64,000 nt of DNA, taken from positions 837,501 to 901,500 of the forward strand of contig JAUPFP010000008.1 of the NCBI GenBank assembly GCA_036925085.1, written 5' to 3'. Position 1 is the first letter of the stretch. Each line of letters begins with the position of its first letter. Source of the stretch: Brachycybe producta (lineage: Eukaryota > Arthropoda > Diplopoda > Playtdesmida > Andrognathidae). Below the pieces are notes generated by a model, which saw nothing but the letters and a program-made list of their open reading frames with translations, was not told the DNA's origin and did not search any database. Below are positions 14,576 to 29,500 of the stretch, one piece after another. The translations under genes and the position numbers were made by a program.

Positions 14576-17500
14576 CTCATCAGAAAAAAAAAGTTTTTGT
14601 TTCTTTGTGCAATTTTCATTCTCTTTTTTTTTCCTTCTTGGTTGCAAAATCATCTTCCTTTCAGTTGTCTACGTAATGTAATGGGGGTACATTCATTGTA
14701 TGTCTGTATTTTACTTTGGCCCCATTTCAGGAGATTCAACTTATTTCTCTCTCTCTCTCTCTCCTTCTTTCATGTATTTTATCTATATAGAAAATACGTA
14801 TATGAATCAATTAAAAAAAATTCTAAATGATGATCACCACCAATTGCTCTCTCGCCAATATATATTTTTCCCTTTTTCTTGAAAATTCTCACCCTCAATT
14901 CCGACCCCTCCCCATACATTAATCATATTCATCTATCTCCCCCCCAATATTATTCCATCTATTAGAATTTGTTGTTGCAATAATTGCTTTAGTATTTTTT
15001 TTAAAATTTCGTTATGTTGCTCAATACGTTATATCATTGTAATTATGTTCATTATCATCAGATTCGTCACATTTGAAATTACGAATTTTAATACCATATA
15101 AAAATGCAGTCAAGTAGTAATTTTTTTTTCTATCTTACTTTTTACCTTACCAATTGCCTAATTAAAACCAACCAAGAAAAAAACAGTTTCTCAATTAAAC
15201 AAAATTCGAAAGGTGTTTTCTTTTATAAAAAAAAAAGAAACTGAATTTATGGTTATTATACTTTTATTTAAAATAATTAATTAGATGAAACGATTTTCAC
15301 TATCTATATAACAGTTAAATTCAGATTCTTATCATGTGGTTTTTTACTCCCTGTGCTTTTGTTGATTTAATTATTTGAAATCTTATTTATATACAAGGTG
15401 ATTTGAAAAGTATTTCACAATCTAGATACATTTTATTGAAAAGCTTTTTTTTTAAAAAAACTTTTTATGTGAATTGTCCTGTTTTACACTAAAATGACTT
15501 TCAAAGACTCGAATGACTAAAGTCACCTTGTGTATTATATAGCACAAAACAGTTATCAATGGAAATTATGTGGATAAATAGCGCCAAAAAAATGATTAAA
15601 TTTTAAATTAGGGGTTTTTTTTAGTTGAAATAAAAACAGAATATATATTTGAAGCGTGAAAAACGTCAAAATGATTTTTGATCAGAATGTCATTTGACAA
15701 CACATATGTTCAAAATAAATCTTTTTTATTTGCTCAAATGTGTTTGAAATCTCATATTTTGAAAGACTTAATTTAGAAATACATTTATTATAAGACTTGA
15801 AAGATTAGAAGAAGAAAAAAAAACATTGAAACTAACGTTTTAAGAAAAAGAAAAAAAATATCTATACATTTTGTAAACGGTTCTCATGACAAAGACCTCA
15901 AGAGAAAAATAATGAGAGAGAAAATTATGAGAGAAAAAATTTCCCTACTATTAAAAAAAATTCAACAACAATTAAATAAAAAATATATATATTTTCTCAC
16001 ATGTTTAAAATTCACGATATTGTTAATTGGGTTTTCTTCTCACTCATAATTTATCATAAAGTGGCATTTAATTTTTTTTTGTTTCTCGGTTAAAAATTAT
16101 AATTTCATACTTCTGAAAATTATGATTGTGGAACAAGATAACGTTTAATTTCATATAGTTTTTTCTTTCATTTATTTTCTTGCAATGCATAATGAATATC
16201 CCCCCCTGTGTTATTAAGTAAGGCATCATCATCATCATCATCATCATCATGAGAATCATTCATTCATTTTTATTTTTCCTCATCATGATATATATATTAC
16301 ATACAAGTTCATTGTATTCACTTATCTGTGATCACTTTAATGTTGATTTTTATCACACAATTGTCAGTGACACATCATACTCAACAACAACAACAATCCT
16401 TTTCCTTTTACATCTAAGAATAAATAGACAATTTAATACCTTATTGTAGGCTTTACTACAATATTATCAATTTATCATTTGAATCTGATTGTCAACAGAA
16501 GGTGGAACAACACACACACAGAAACAAGATTTACCATTACTGGTGGCAAGGTTACAACAATTGAATTTAAAAGGCCATTATCATGTTTGCCATAGAGTTC
16601 TCCGATTCGACATTTATTAAGTCTTCCCTACTGATTCAGGAAGGTGGTGTTGTCATTAGGGTCAACTTGGGTCAAGTGGGTGAACGAGAATTACTAATCA
16701 GTAGTAATCACAACAACAACAAAAAATGTCCATACACACTTATACAATGTACGAGTTTATTTAAATGTCAAAATTGAGTTTATAACCACCGGTCCCACCA
16801 TTGGAGAGAGGAAAAATTTTTTTATCAATTTCAAAAAGAAATGAATTTGTTTTTCAATTCGCCTTATTTCTATTTAAATATAATATTTTATTTTTAAAAT
16901 ATATATATTAAATATTTTACTGACAACACAGTAACTAGATGTATTTTTAAAAACGTCTGAAGTTTAAAAATAGATTTTTTTTAAATAATAAACAATAAAA
17001 GTAACTTATTGAAATATTAAATTAACTTTTAATATTAAAAAAAGTTACTTTTATTGTTTATTATTTTTGCAATACATCTCTATGACAAATTTTGGCATTG
17101 AATAATAGAATTTAGTCTCACTTAAGTCACTTTTAAAATAAATAAAGTTAACGATTTACATACATGTAAGTATTTATTTATTCGTGTTTTAAATCATATG
17201 ATTTAAATTAAGAATTAAATCAATGACTACATTATAATTTTACTATTAAAATTACCAAATAACGTTGCATAGATGGCTCAAGTCCCACCCCTTCAGTAAA
17301 CCCTCTAATTTTAAGACAACAACAGTTGAAATACAAACGTCAAGACATTTGACAGATGTCTACAATTTATATAATGAATATTAATTAGTCCTAATGACAT
17401 ATGTTTTTTTTACATTATAATGGCCCTAGGGGCCTGAAGTAGACCCAAATAACCTTTCTTTTTTTATTATTATCATCGTGGTCTCTACTCCATATTCCAT

Positions 17501-20500
17501 CTGCTTTTTATTTAGACATGCATATTTTTTTATTTAAAAAATAAGTTTACCAATGTGTGTGTGTGTGTATAATTAGTTCGTGATTTTCTGCTCAAGAATG
17601 TATCTTAAAAATTATTATTATTTATCATCTACATACACAAAAAAAAAACCATAAAGACACATTCATATGTATATTATAACGGCAGAAGGTGGTCAGTAGC
17701 ACATTTCCGGTTTATAAAAAAAGTTTATATGTAGAAAAAATACATATAATATGAGAGGGTTGGTCCGAAATTAATAATCTAAACTTATGTGGATGCAAGT
17801 TAATTCTTTCAGTGACCCTTTTTTTTTTTCCTTTAAAAAAAAGGTATCAAAAGTTTGTACAAATTTAAAATTTAGATGTTATTTTAAAGTTTCCTTGTGT
17901 TCTATAATGTATAAATCACGTTTTATGTATGAAAACTAAGCAATTGTTTCTCACTTTATTCCATCTTAAATATTAGAACACCCTACCTTTAGGCTTAATA
18001 ATAATAATAATAAAAACTCACCACAACCACCAAAAATTTTACGTTATGTTATGTATATGTTACTGTCAATCTGCGGGAATCAGGCAATCTGCAAAACAAC
18101 CAACCTGCTAGTGAATCTGTAAAATTCAATATATTTTAGGTGTTGAATTTTGCAGATTCACTAGCAGATTGGTTGTTTTGTAGCTTGCCTGGGCAATCTA
18201 CAGATTGACAGTAACATAAATTTATGAATACTTTAGTAATTTCTCTCTCTCTCTCACTATTTCTTTTAACCTGACTTTCAGGAACTGGTAACACAATCCA
18301 TTGATTTGAAAGCATTGTAATGTATCAAGTGCAATGCAGAACAAATGAAAATGATACACCACCACCCCGTGTTAATTCTTGTCTGTTTTTTAATAAAAAA
18401 AACTTAAGAAAGGAAACACCTGGATGAATGAACCAGTTTAGAATTTTTTTTCTTCTTCCTCTTAATTTCTTTATGTACATATAATAAAAGTTCAACGACA
18501 ACGAAACTCATATATCAACCGTTAAAACATGGACACATTTGTTTCCAATAATCGTTTATCACAGCTGATCAAGAAAGAAGAAAAAAAAAAATCTTAAACA
18601 ATGAAATTATTGAGTAAGGACCTTTCTTTTTTTATTATTTTCAAGTATAAACTTACTGTTCGAACTTCGAAGTCGGTACTTTTTTTCTTTTCTTTGTTCA
18701 GTGATTATTATGGCTTTTTTATTTTGCCTGAAGAAGATGTTGAAAATAAGGTGGAGTTGTTAGAAAAAGAAAAAGAAAGATTTCATCTTGTTTCAGTCAT
18801 TGATATTTATTGGTCATTGACAGATGAGGAGGTCAAGCACACATCTAAATATTATTATGCATCACTTAATATACTTATATACATGTATAATGTTAAAATA
18901 AGTGTGTATAAATGGCAAATCTACCAACATAACACAAGTTATTCACTTAAAAATGTATTTTTTTAATGACCCACACACCACACGTCAGTAAGAAAAATGT
19001 ATGTTTTTTTTTGTGTCTTTGTGGTCATCACATATATGTATATTGCATGTGGAGCATGACTAACATAAATATTTCATAATTATATAAGAGATTAATTTCA
19101 AAACGTACACAGTTTTAACATTATACACACATGAAGGTAAGACTACCTATTCCCCTTGTAGAAGTCGAGCTCAAGACAACCATGAAAGGTGGAGTTTAGT
19201 ATTCCATCAAAAAAAAATGTAATAAATTTTTCATTCAGTCATTCGGTCATCAATGCATCATAAGACGAGTATAAACAACAACAAATCAAAAAGATGCGAC
19301 CTTAATTAAATATAAGTTTATATGAAATAATCATACAACTACTGTATATAACAAAAATGTGTGTATATATATATATTTTTTTGTGTGTGTAACATCTTTT
19401 TTTTTGCGGGCCAATGGATGATTAAGAAAGAAAAAAAAGTTAAAACCTCCGAAAAAGTTTTTAAAAAAAAAAAGAGAGGAAATTTTAAAGAAAAAGTTCT
19501 AAAACTTCCTGAACTTGTCATGGCTTCTTTTTTCTTTATAAATAAAATTCTAAGGGTACTAACTTATTATGTAGTAATAGTAGTAGTAGTAGTAGGGGGG
19601 AAAAACCTATTTTCACACACAAAATAAAAGTCACGGTAGCAGAACGCTATTTTTCTTTCTTTTTTTTTATAAGAAAGTGCGAAATTCCTAAGTTAAAAGG
19701 AACAAATCGGACATTTCGTGCGTTTTATTCTCAATTTTAAAATAACACACAAAATGTCGGAATTGAACAAAACTTTCCAATAAAAAAACAACAATTTTAA
19801 GTGGCAATCATATGTGTTTGTTGTACTAAGGGAAAGCAGTGAGTGAGTTGAATGGTGTCTTCCTCCTCCTCCTCCTTCTCCCTTTCCCTTTAATCCTGTT
19901 GTTTTCCCCCCTTCCAAAAAAAAAAACCTTTTTTTCTTCTTCTGAAAATGACTTCCAAACTTCCAAGAGAAAAAAAGTATTCATTTGAAAACAGAATCAA
20001 ATAAATACAAAAAAGGATGTTATTCAGACAGGCAGTTAGAAATAGGTGAAAACTTCAGTTGGCTCCGCCCTTTTTATGACGCCTTTCAACTTCTAATTGG
20101 CTGGTTATGTAGTCTGACGTTGAAAAGGGCGGAGCATGTGACGTCAGACTACATAACCAGCCAATTAGAAGTTCCCAGTCGTCATAAAAATGGGCAGAGC
20201 CAACTGAAGTTTTCACCTATTTCTAACTACCTGTGATCATTTTTAAGTCAAGTTCACGGCATTGACACCTTGGTATTTGTAACTTTTGGTTATTTAAGGA
20301 GAAATATTCTTTTTAGAATTAAATGAAAGAAATAGAAAACCTCAAAACGTGGTATTTCTTTATCCATTGGAGCTTAATACAGAAATCGTCCACAAAAAAA
20401 AAGACCACAACTAATTTCTTGTAAACTAATTACTAGTATAGTTAGTCATCTGAAAATTTTTAATAAAAATGGAAGATGATTATGAATTTATATGAAAAGT

Positions 20501-23500
20501 TGAGAACATGTCATGGCCACTTGTAAACCTTTTCAATTGTTAAAGTTTCTCCCTGTAACGTTTCATTATGATTTCCTTCAATTGTTGTTTAAATTCTTGG
20601 CCTTTATAATTTAAAAACCACACATTTTTTTTTATAAGATTGTCAGTTTACTTGGTTATAACTTTTATAAGTTTATTTTTTTTTTCTTATGAGAAAGTTT
20701 TTTTTTTGTAAAATTAATTTTGTTATTTTCATATTTGAATTTATTTCAGACAAAGATTTTGTAGTTTAAAGACAAAAGCCAAGGGGAGTCCCACATAATG
20801 GACATTTAATTTTAACAACAACTGAAAGAAGAAGAAAAAAAAATCTATTAGTTTGTTCTTGTTGTAAATGATGCCAAAAAAGAAATGGCGGAAGTTCACT
20901 ATTTGCTAAGAAACGTTGGCTAAACAGCCAAATGTTTAGACTTACTTGTGTCCTACTATACACACAATATATTGAAGAAACCAAACAACTTCACCTCTAC
21001 ATTCCATTTGTTTGGATTTTTTTTTTAGAATTTAAGACTTATCTCCCACGGAGTTTAAAAGTATCATGATGATGATGGTGGTCCATTAAGTTTATTTTTA
21101 AAACTAGTGTTTTTTTTTTGGAAATTATAACAAGAAAATCTCATATTTATGACAACTTACTACAATAAGTTTAGAAGGAAACACAATGGGTACAGGATGT
21201 GCTATTCTATGTTGTATACCAAGGTTTGTTGTTGTGATTTTTCTGGTGGTTGGTGGTGGTTCATGAATAAATTTTGTTCAGGGAATGTTTCACAAAATGG
21301 ATGACAGTCCTATTTATTTAAGAAACAATATTAATGAAAAAAAAAACTGTGTAAAGTTTTTTTCAGAAACTTGGACTATTGTAGGTGTGATAGGCATTAG
21401 CACTGATTGCACTTCATAGAATACAATTAACGCCTTGTTTCTATTGTGGGGTGAAAATTTGAACTTTTGAGAATTTTTCAACTGGTGAAAAATTGAACAA
21501 ACGTGGCCCCCACCTATTCACTATAATTAGGCAAAGGCCACGTTTGTTAAATGTTTCACCAGTTGAAAAATTTTCAAAAAGTTCAAATTTTCACTCCAAT
21601 GGAAACAAGGCATAACAATCTGTCACAAACATTTGAAAATATCAATTTTCACCAAAAAAATTTTCTCCTAATGGAAATGTGTTGAATATAATAGGCAACT
21701 ATTCTAGTTTTTAACGAATTTTAAATGTTTTTCTGAAGTTGCTTCCTGGTGACCATAGTTACCAACAAAGTAAAATGTAGCCTAGATTTAGCATTACAAA
21801 TAACTACATGCTACTGCAAACATGTATCTCTAATCAACTAACGGAAACGGAAGTTAAGACTGATAAATAACAACCACGAGAGTTCATAACCAACCTTATC
21901 CCTTCCATAGGCTGAAATTCAGTGTTTTCTTAAGTGTTGTAAATGTACTCATACAAGAAATGATTTCAGGTGGAGTGCGGATTATTAACATTTTAGAAAA
22001 TTACTATGTATTTATTTTAATGTGTTAGATCGGTCCCATGGTCCTCCCCACTTTCAGTTCGTTTATCTGTTGACTAATTCTTATGTATGCCAGCTCGCTG
22101 AGCTCGCTTTAAACCAAAATAACAACAACAGGCATCTGTAGACAGCTTCAGTATTTCTTTAGATCCGCCCTTTTATGAGCGTCAGATCAAATATCAACCA
22201 ATTAGAAATAAAAAGGGCAGGGCATGTGACATCAGACCCAGTAACAAACCAATTAGAAATTGATGACGCTCCATAAAAGTGTGGAGCCAAAGAAATTCTG
22301 AAGCTGTCTACAGATGACTGTCTCCAACATTATTAGCTCGAAAATGGACAAGCAGTAAGAAAACGGTCAGAACTTCCATTGGCTCCGCCCTCATTATGAC
22401 GACCAGCAACTTTCTAATTGGCTGGTTATGTAGTCTGACGTTGAAAAGGGGCGGAGCATGTGACGTCAAACTTCATAACCAGCCAATTAAAAGTTGCCTG
22501 TCGTCATAACAAGGGCGGAGCCAACTGAAGTTCTGACCGATTTCTAACTGCCTGTGAAAATGGTTCTAGTTCAGATTCAGCAATGACTTTGAGAGTCAGC
22601 AATTAAAATGTAGGCAAAGTGGGTCCTATCAAAATTATATGTTAGTAAAGAATAATACAGGTGAGTTAGGTGGTTACACGAACATGGCGAACAACAAAAA
22701 TAGTTAAAGGTGATTCGGGAAAACATTGGCCTATTTACTGTTCTACTAATATCTAATGAAATATTTATTTTGAATAAACATATCTGAATGTTATTATTTG
22801 CAATTCAGATATATTTATAATAATAATAATTTAGGCTAGTATTTTAAATTAAAAGCTATATGAAGGGGGGAACTGATATGTCGTGTGTTTTTCTTGTTAC
22901 CTTGACCATGACAAAAGTTTTTTTTTTGGTTGAGAATAATAAAAAGCTGTAAAATTTCCATTCTTTTATTCACACCGTTTGTTTCACAGAAACACACGCA
23001 GAAAAAGAAAAAAAAAAACAGTTTGAATTAATGTTTTCAACCAAAACATTAGGTTCGTGGCCTCTCCATCATCACATTGTGCAAATATATACTGTAATAC
23101 TATATTTTAACAAACATAAAAAAATATAATAACCTGCAATTTCAAGAGTTGAGTTGAAATATAATTTTCAAAGTAAAAAAAACCCCTTACAGGTGGGCTA
23201 AAATTCAGAAATATGAACTCTTTAAATTATTCTTAAATGAAACATTATGCGTGTTAAAGTTAGACTTTTAGATTTGAATTAAAATGAAATTATAATTCAA
23301 GCTTTTTTATTTAATTAATTTTTTTAGAATTCAGAACGAAAAAAAAAATGTCTGTAAAATGAAAAAAATTATAAATGACAAAAATAAAATGAATTTATCA
23401 TTTTGAAACTTATAATTTTTTACACAAAAGATTTATTATCACAGGTTAATATCGTTGACAAAAAAAAAGAATGGACATTCTAGCCTTTTATTAATAATAC

Positions 23501-26500
23501 TAGTGGGGTAACCCGTCATAAATGACGGGAGCCAAATTCACAGGCAATTGTGCACAGCATTAGAATTTATTTTCCTCCGCCCTTTTATGACGTCAGACCA
23601 AGTAACAAACCCAATTAGAAACTGATGACGTTCATAAAAGGGCGGAGCAAAAGAAATTCTAATGCTGGGCACAATTGCCCGTGATAAACTGTAGTTTAAT
23701 TTTGCTACTATTATCCCCTCCCCTTTTTATATTTGAAAGAGAAAATGAGTTTTTCATTTTCTCTGGTGTGCGCATGCGCGTCGTTTGTTCCTTTTTTACT
23801 CCTTTCATTTCAATTTCAGTCACCCGACTCACCCCCTCCCCTTTTTTCTCCCTCCACGTTTCTCTCTCCCCCTCTACACTTTATAAACCTTTTCCCCTTT
23901 CCAATTTAATATTATGGGGTTCTTGGATGGGGAGTGTGCAACATATAGTTGACCTTGAGAAAAAAGCGGTTCATTTATTTAAATTTATATAAATTCCGAC
24001 TACACACACACACACAGACCTGGCTTAATATATATATATATATAATTGTGAAATGGCAACAAACGTTTTCAATGTCATCTTAAATATTATAATTTACAAA
24101 AAAAATATACATTTTAGTAGAAGAAATTTTCTAATCTTTCAAAGAAATAATGTTTTATTTATGAAGGAGAAAAACCCACTTATAAATTAAATGAAACTTT
24201 AGACCTGACTCTTGAGTTTCAGTTTTAAGTTTTTTCAAATATCTCTACAATAATTCAGAAGGGTGTTTTGTTTCTTTCTACAAAATCACACACCCTTCTC
24301 AATTAAGTGTCAAAAATTTGGAGTAAAAAAAAAAAGCAAACTTCAGTAGGCTTCCATTTATTAGGTGTTTTTTTCTCTCCTGCACTTATGGTCGAACCAA
24401 TATGGAGGGTCGTTCATGGCAAAATGTCCCAGATATATCTATACATTGGATACCAATAATTCCCATATTTATAATCAACGATTCAATACTGTATATGTTT
24501 TTTTCTTTCATAATTTCTCCGTCATTTTGGAGTTGACACGTCAGGCAGGACAGCCGGTCGTAAAACACATTTTGCCAAATCCCACTTGTATGTCGCATCT
24601 TTCATCATCATCATTTGACCGACCCCGCTCAGTACGGAACGTGGTCCAGGGAAAGAAGAAGAAGAATTGAAATATACTGTAGATATGCACAATTTAATTA
24701 TGAATAGTCATAATTAAATTTGTAAATATCCATAACTGAATTGTGAATATCGATAATTGAATTATGGATAGACAAAATTCGGCAATTTCGCCATGAACAG
24801 AATTGCATACATGTATATAGTAGTCACGAATGGTTCGCCCACAAGTGCAGAAAAGAAGAAGAAAAAAACACGCCTTATTATAAGCCTACTGCAGTTATAT
24901 CTTCCAATCGGATCAACCTTAAAAAGTTATAACATCCGTACAAATTTCTTTTAAAAAAATATCCTTCTATTGGATAAACTATATTGAGCACAAAGTTATA
25001 AAGAAAGACAATTGCATGGGACTTTTTTTTTTGTATGTTTCTTTTTAAAGTTTGACTGAATAAAGTTCAGTATCGGATATGACACTTTCTTTATTTGGAA
25101 AACATTTTTGTTTGATCTTGGAATAATAATAAGTTGGTGTTTCCAATGAAGGAAAGCGGAATGACATTTTGACTTTTAATGGATTTCTTGACCGAATATG
25201 TTTAGTCAAGTGTGATTTTGTTTGCATTGCGTGATTAATTATCAATTGGAGTGAAACGTTTCATTTTTCAATGGATCGTCGATTGCCAAATAACGTGGCC
25301 AATCTGTAATTTATATTATATACCTCATGTTGTTGCTTATTTGTGTGTGTATTGTTGTTGTGAACTGAATCAAATGAATGCTTCTTCTATCATGATATTT
25401 AACTCCATACAGTTACTTAATTTGTATGTTTTTATTATTTTTATAGACAAATCACAAGGTATTTAAATGAATGTCGAAATAGAGACTCCAGTAATCAAGG
25501 CATCACTTCAGCGTAAGTGACGAAAAAGGTCTTATTTATCAATTTTCTTTCAATTCAGTTCATTTCCGGATAATGTTTTTTTTTTTTAAAAAAAAGAAAG
25601 AAATAAAAGAGTGAGTTGGATCCTGAATCAGGGCCGTCTTTAAGTCTTTTGAGGCCCCTGGCACAAGATTTATTTGAGGCCCCCAACCATGCCTTACAAA
25701 TAAACTCATTTTTCCCCCCCCAAGGAACCAGTGTTCTATATATAAAAAGTATTGATGATTCCATGATTTCCATTGTATATATTGGAACAGGACTTATGAA
25801 GTAAATCACATAAGTGAATAGGCCTATTTTTTAAAATAGTAAAATGTTTTTGATGTCGGATAAATTGAAATTAAAGATTTAAAAATACAGAAAATAGTGA
25901 CAATTAACTGACTGAGGCCCTAGTTTAGACGGAGGCCCTGGGTCAGGGCCCAGTTGCCCCCCCCCATTAAGACGGCACTGTCCTGAATAGAAATCTAGTC
26001 CAGTTAATCTAATAGTAAATACTAAATACGATTTTCTGGAAGGATTTTCCATTAGTAAAGGTGAATACCCAAAACAAAAACCAGAGATGTTTTTAATCAA
26101 CAGCTGATTTTCGAACTTTTGATTATTCTGTGTTTCAGAAGTAACATTAATAAGAAACTGAAAGTGTGTTAAAAACTAGAACGGGTAGCCGAATCACTTA
26201 GTAGTATATCATATTGATATATATCTTTCAAAATAAACTATCGTTTACTTAAAGTTGGATCATTTTCAAATTGACATAAAAAGCTTAATGTAAAAAAAAC
26301 ATCAATAGTCTGAAATACCCTTTAAGTAACTTGAGTTACCCTTCTAGTTTCTAAAACATTTTCAAATCTCTTTTAATTTCGCTTCTGAATGACAAAATAA
26401 TCAAGATTTCAAGGGTCGTTTCTACAACTTTAAAATTAACTGAAGGGATTTTTAAATATTTTCTATCAATATGAATACAAAATCCGTCTATTGTTTTTTT

Positions 26501-29500
26501 TAAAAAAATGACAATTTCTAATTAAAAACAATGCTTCCATTGTTTTTGGACCCTATTTTTTTCGCTTTACAGTTTTAAAGTGGTTCACATATAAATTAGC
26601 TAACAAAGAAATTTACATAAACGAACGTAAACTTTTTTTCAAAAACAAAATTACAAACCAAAAAAAAAAGGATGTTTAAAAACTAGACTGTTAAGTGAAG
26701 TTGCTAAACTAATTTTCATGCTAATAATATTTTCTAAATTTTTTTGCTTAGAAAAAAGTTTACATTCACTTAATACCCTCTCCTCATACATCTCAAATTG
26801 ACAGTTGAGGGCATCTTAAGAAACCAGAAGTTGTTTTACACAATGTAACTGAATAATAATGAATTGGTAAATAATAATAATTAAACTTTCATAAAATCGT
26901 CCCTCCCGCCCGCCCGCCGTCGTTATGAAGAATCAACTTTATAGGATGTTATTATTAGGCCAATTACCTTGTACCCTACTGAATTAAAACGATATGACAC
27001 CTGTAATGTTCACCTGGTAGCAACATTTTTTTTACCTTAGTCGTGGGTCAGATGACCCCGTGAATTAAACAGGTGTTGTTGCATCGTAACCATTTTTCTT
27101 ATATCACATTGACTCAACCTCAGAAATTACCTTCCCCCCCCCCCCTTTCTAACATCAACCCTCCTATTTTATATTTTTAATGTGTAATTTTTTTTTTACA
27201 AAAAAGCCTATAGCTTGAAGCCAAACGTTCACCTTAAACACCCTGTAGTAACTTTTTTAAGCAAATGTTACTTCAAAGAACTTGCTAGCCTACTACCTTT
27301 CTTTATATAAGTTTCTAGTCTCGTACAAACATAAAATGTGTTTAGTAAATTTTCCTATTGAAATGTTTAGAAGTTCAGAACAATTGCTTAACACCAAAAA
27401 AGTATCTGGTAGGCCTACAGTGTAGACCTAATTGTAAACTTCCCATCGAAACTTTGCTGAAAAGTATAGTGTGGTTTTTTACGTGGTTCACATTAGAGAT
27501 CTGCGTTTTTAAAAAAACCCAGCCCACTAAGCCCATAAGGAATAGTAAATTCCAAGAGGTCACCCGAACCCATGAAGTCCAACAGGTCTATGAAGCCCAC
27601 AAAGCACAATTTGGCGTTTTTTTTTATAAATTTCCAACAAAAGCTCAGCGCAGCACATGGACATTAATATAGGTCTCTATAGATCACACCAGGTTGGTTT
27701 AAATACAGCAGAGCGTCGATAATCCGGACTAATTAGGGCACCGGATTATCGATTTGTCCGGATTTTCGAACGTATACAAAAAATCACCACTTCTGTATGA
27801 GGATAGAAAGGATAGTTAATAAAACTCATCGTTAGACTAGAAACATCATTTTCACTACATTTTAAACCAAAAACATACGCAAATATTTTATAAATAAAAT
27901 CAGAAATATGTATTAATTAAAAAAAAGTCCGTACTTTTTTTTTGTTGGCTTAATTTCTTCTGTGTCCGGATATCTAACGCTCTGTGTTTTTGACGTCCGG
28001 ATAATCGACGCTCTACTTATACTGTAATTTTACTTTAATTGTATGATTGAAAAAGTCAGACCTATAGTCATGGATTTATTGCAAATCAATATATTTTCTC
28101 TATTTATACCAAAAAGTCCTATCTTATTTTTTTTTAGTCATTTTGTGAAAATTTTTTTGTAAAAACCAAACTTTCGTTTGGTGAAAATAGGGTGATACCC
28201 TAATAGTTAGTGAACCAAATTCTAATTTCTTAACTACTTAACTAAAAAACCATACAATTTTTTTTTGTATAATTTCTGTAACGTTGTGAAATCACTTCAA
28301 AATTTTCTTTGTTTGTTTTATCTTTTTACTTATTTTGAAAATTAATATATATATTAAAAAAAAGAAATCATTTCACTAATTAATACAAAGAGGCCAAGGT
28401 CTGTCTCTTTATGTCTTGTAGTTTTTCTTTTAAATTCTGAAAGCACTTAAATATTCTGCCAGATCAGAAAGAGAATAACAACGTAAAAAAAAAAGATCCC
28501 ATCTTAGTCTGGCATCTTCTGACCTCCAATTTCACCCACACAACTTCCCAAACAAGAACAAAATATATTAAATCTCATCATTAAGATGTGATGTGTTGTG
28601 TGTGTCACAAAAAAAAAATACAGACATAAAATGTATTGAATTGAAATAAAATTGTTTTTTTTCTTCTTCTTCTGAAATTGTAAATTTTGATTGTAAATAC
28701 ATTTGTTTGTAATTTTGTTTTTTCAAATTGACACAGCTTGAAATTAAGAAAAAAGTCATCTACGGAACCACCTCCAGTGCCTCAACCAGATTACACAGGT
28801 GAGTAATTTAGTACGGTAAAACAACAACAAGTACGTGGCTGAATAAAGTCTCGTATATCCTGTACTTTTACCATGTATTTCGGTTTGTTCGAGCATTGTT
28901 CGTTTTCCGTATATTTTAATCAATGCGACAAAACGGGAGAGAGAAAAAATGAACCAAATTAAACACAAAAAAATAGTTAGCATGTCAAGGACTACATTGA
29001 CGTGACTAAATCCGGAATATTCTTTCATTAAAACAAAAAAAAACACACTTAATAACGCAACACCCGCCAACGAGCGAACAATTTCTAACGTATATATATA
29101 ATTAAATTAAATTATTATTCACAATTTTGCCTGTTGAACGAATTAGTATTTTCCTGTAATTAAACCTTCCTCACGTAAACCTTTATCTCCCCCCCCCCCT
29201 AAACTCACATGTCAAAAATATAACAAAATCTAATTCGGAATAAATTCATAATTTGATTTTGTTTGTGTACAGATAGCATGGTAGATGACGATTCATATGA
29301 TGAAGGATGGGACACGGAATTCGAAGAAAACTCGGTAAGTCACTGTCAATCACAGTAATCACAACGTTTAAAGGTAATTCGGGTTTAAATATCAATCATT
29401 TTTGTTGTTATTTTATCAGGACGACGAAGAGCCAACCCGATGTGAACCAAAATATCAACGTTCTTACGAGGACCTTGCATCGAACTCTCGAGGTGAGGTG

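Noticed and set aside
14099-14830. Long open frames on both strands rich in Leu/Ile or Asn
   Set aside because: They are translations of the ATT/AGT microsatellite with no protein-like composition.
18601-18966. 121-codon open frame starting with ATG
   Set aside because: Low-complexity Lys/Phe/Tyr-rich sequence in AT-rich intron DNA, no recognisable domain, and no splice context linking it to the adaptor exons.
19985-20236. 83-codon open frame
   Set aside because: Covers the foldback MITE at 20029-20233 almost exactly; a by-product of its sequence.
23675-23992. 105-codon open frame
   Set aside because: Begins inside a foldback MITE and runs through pyrimidine-rich simple sequence; no similarity recognised.
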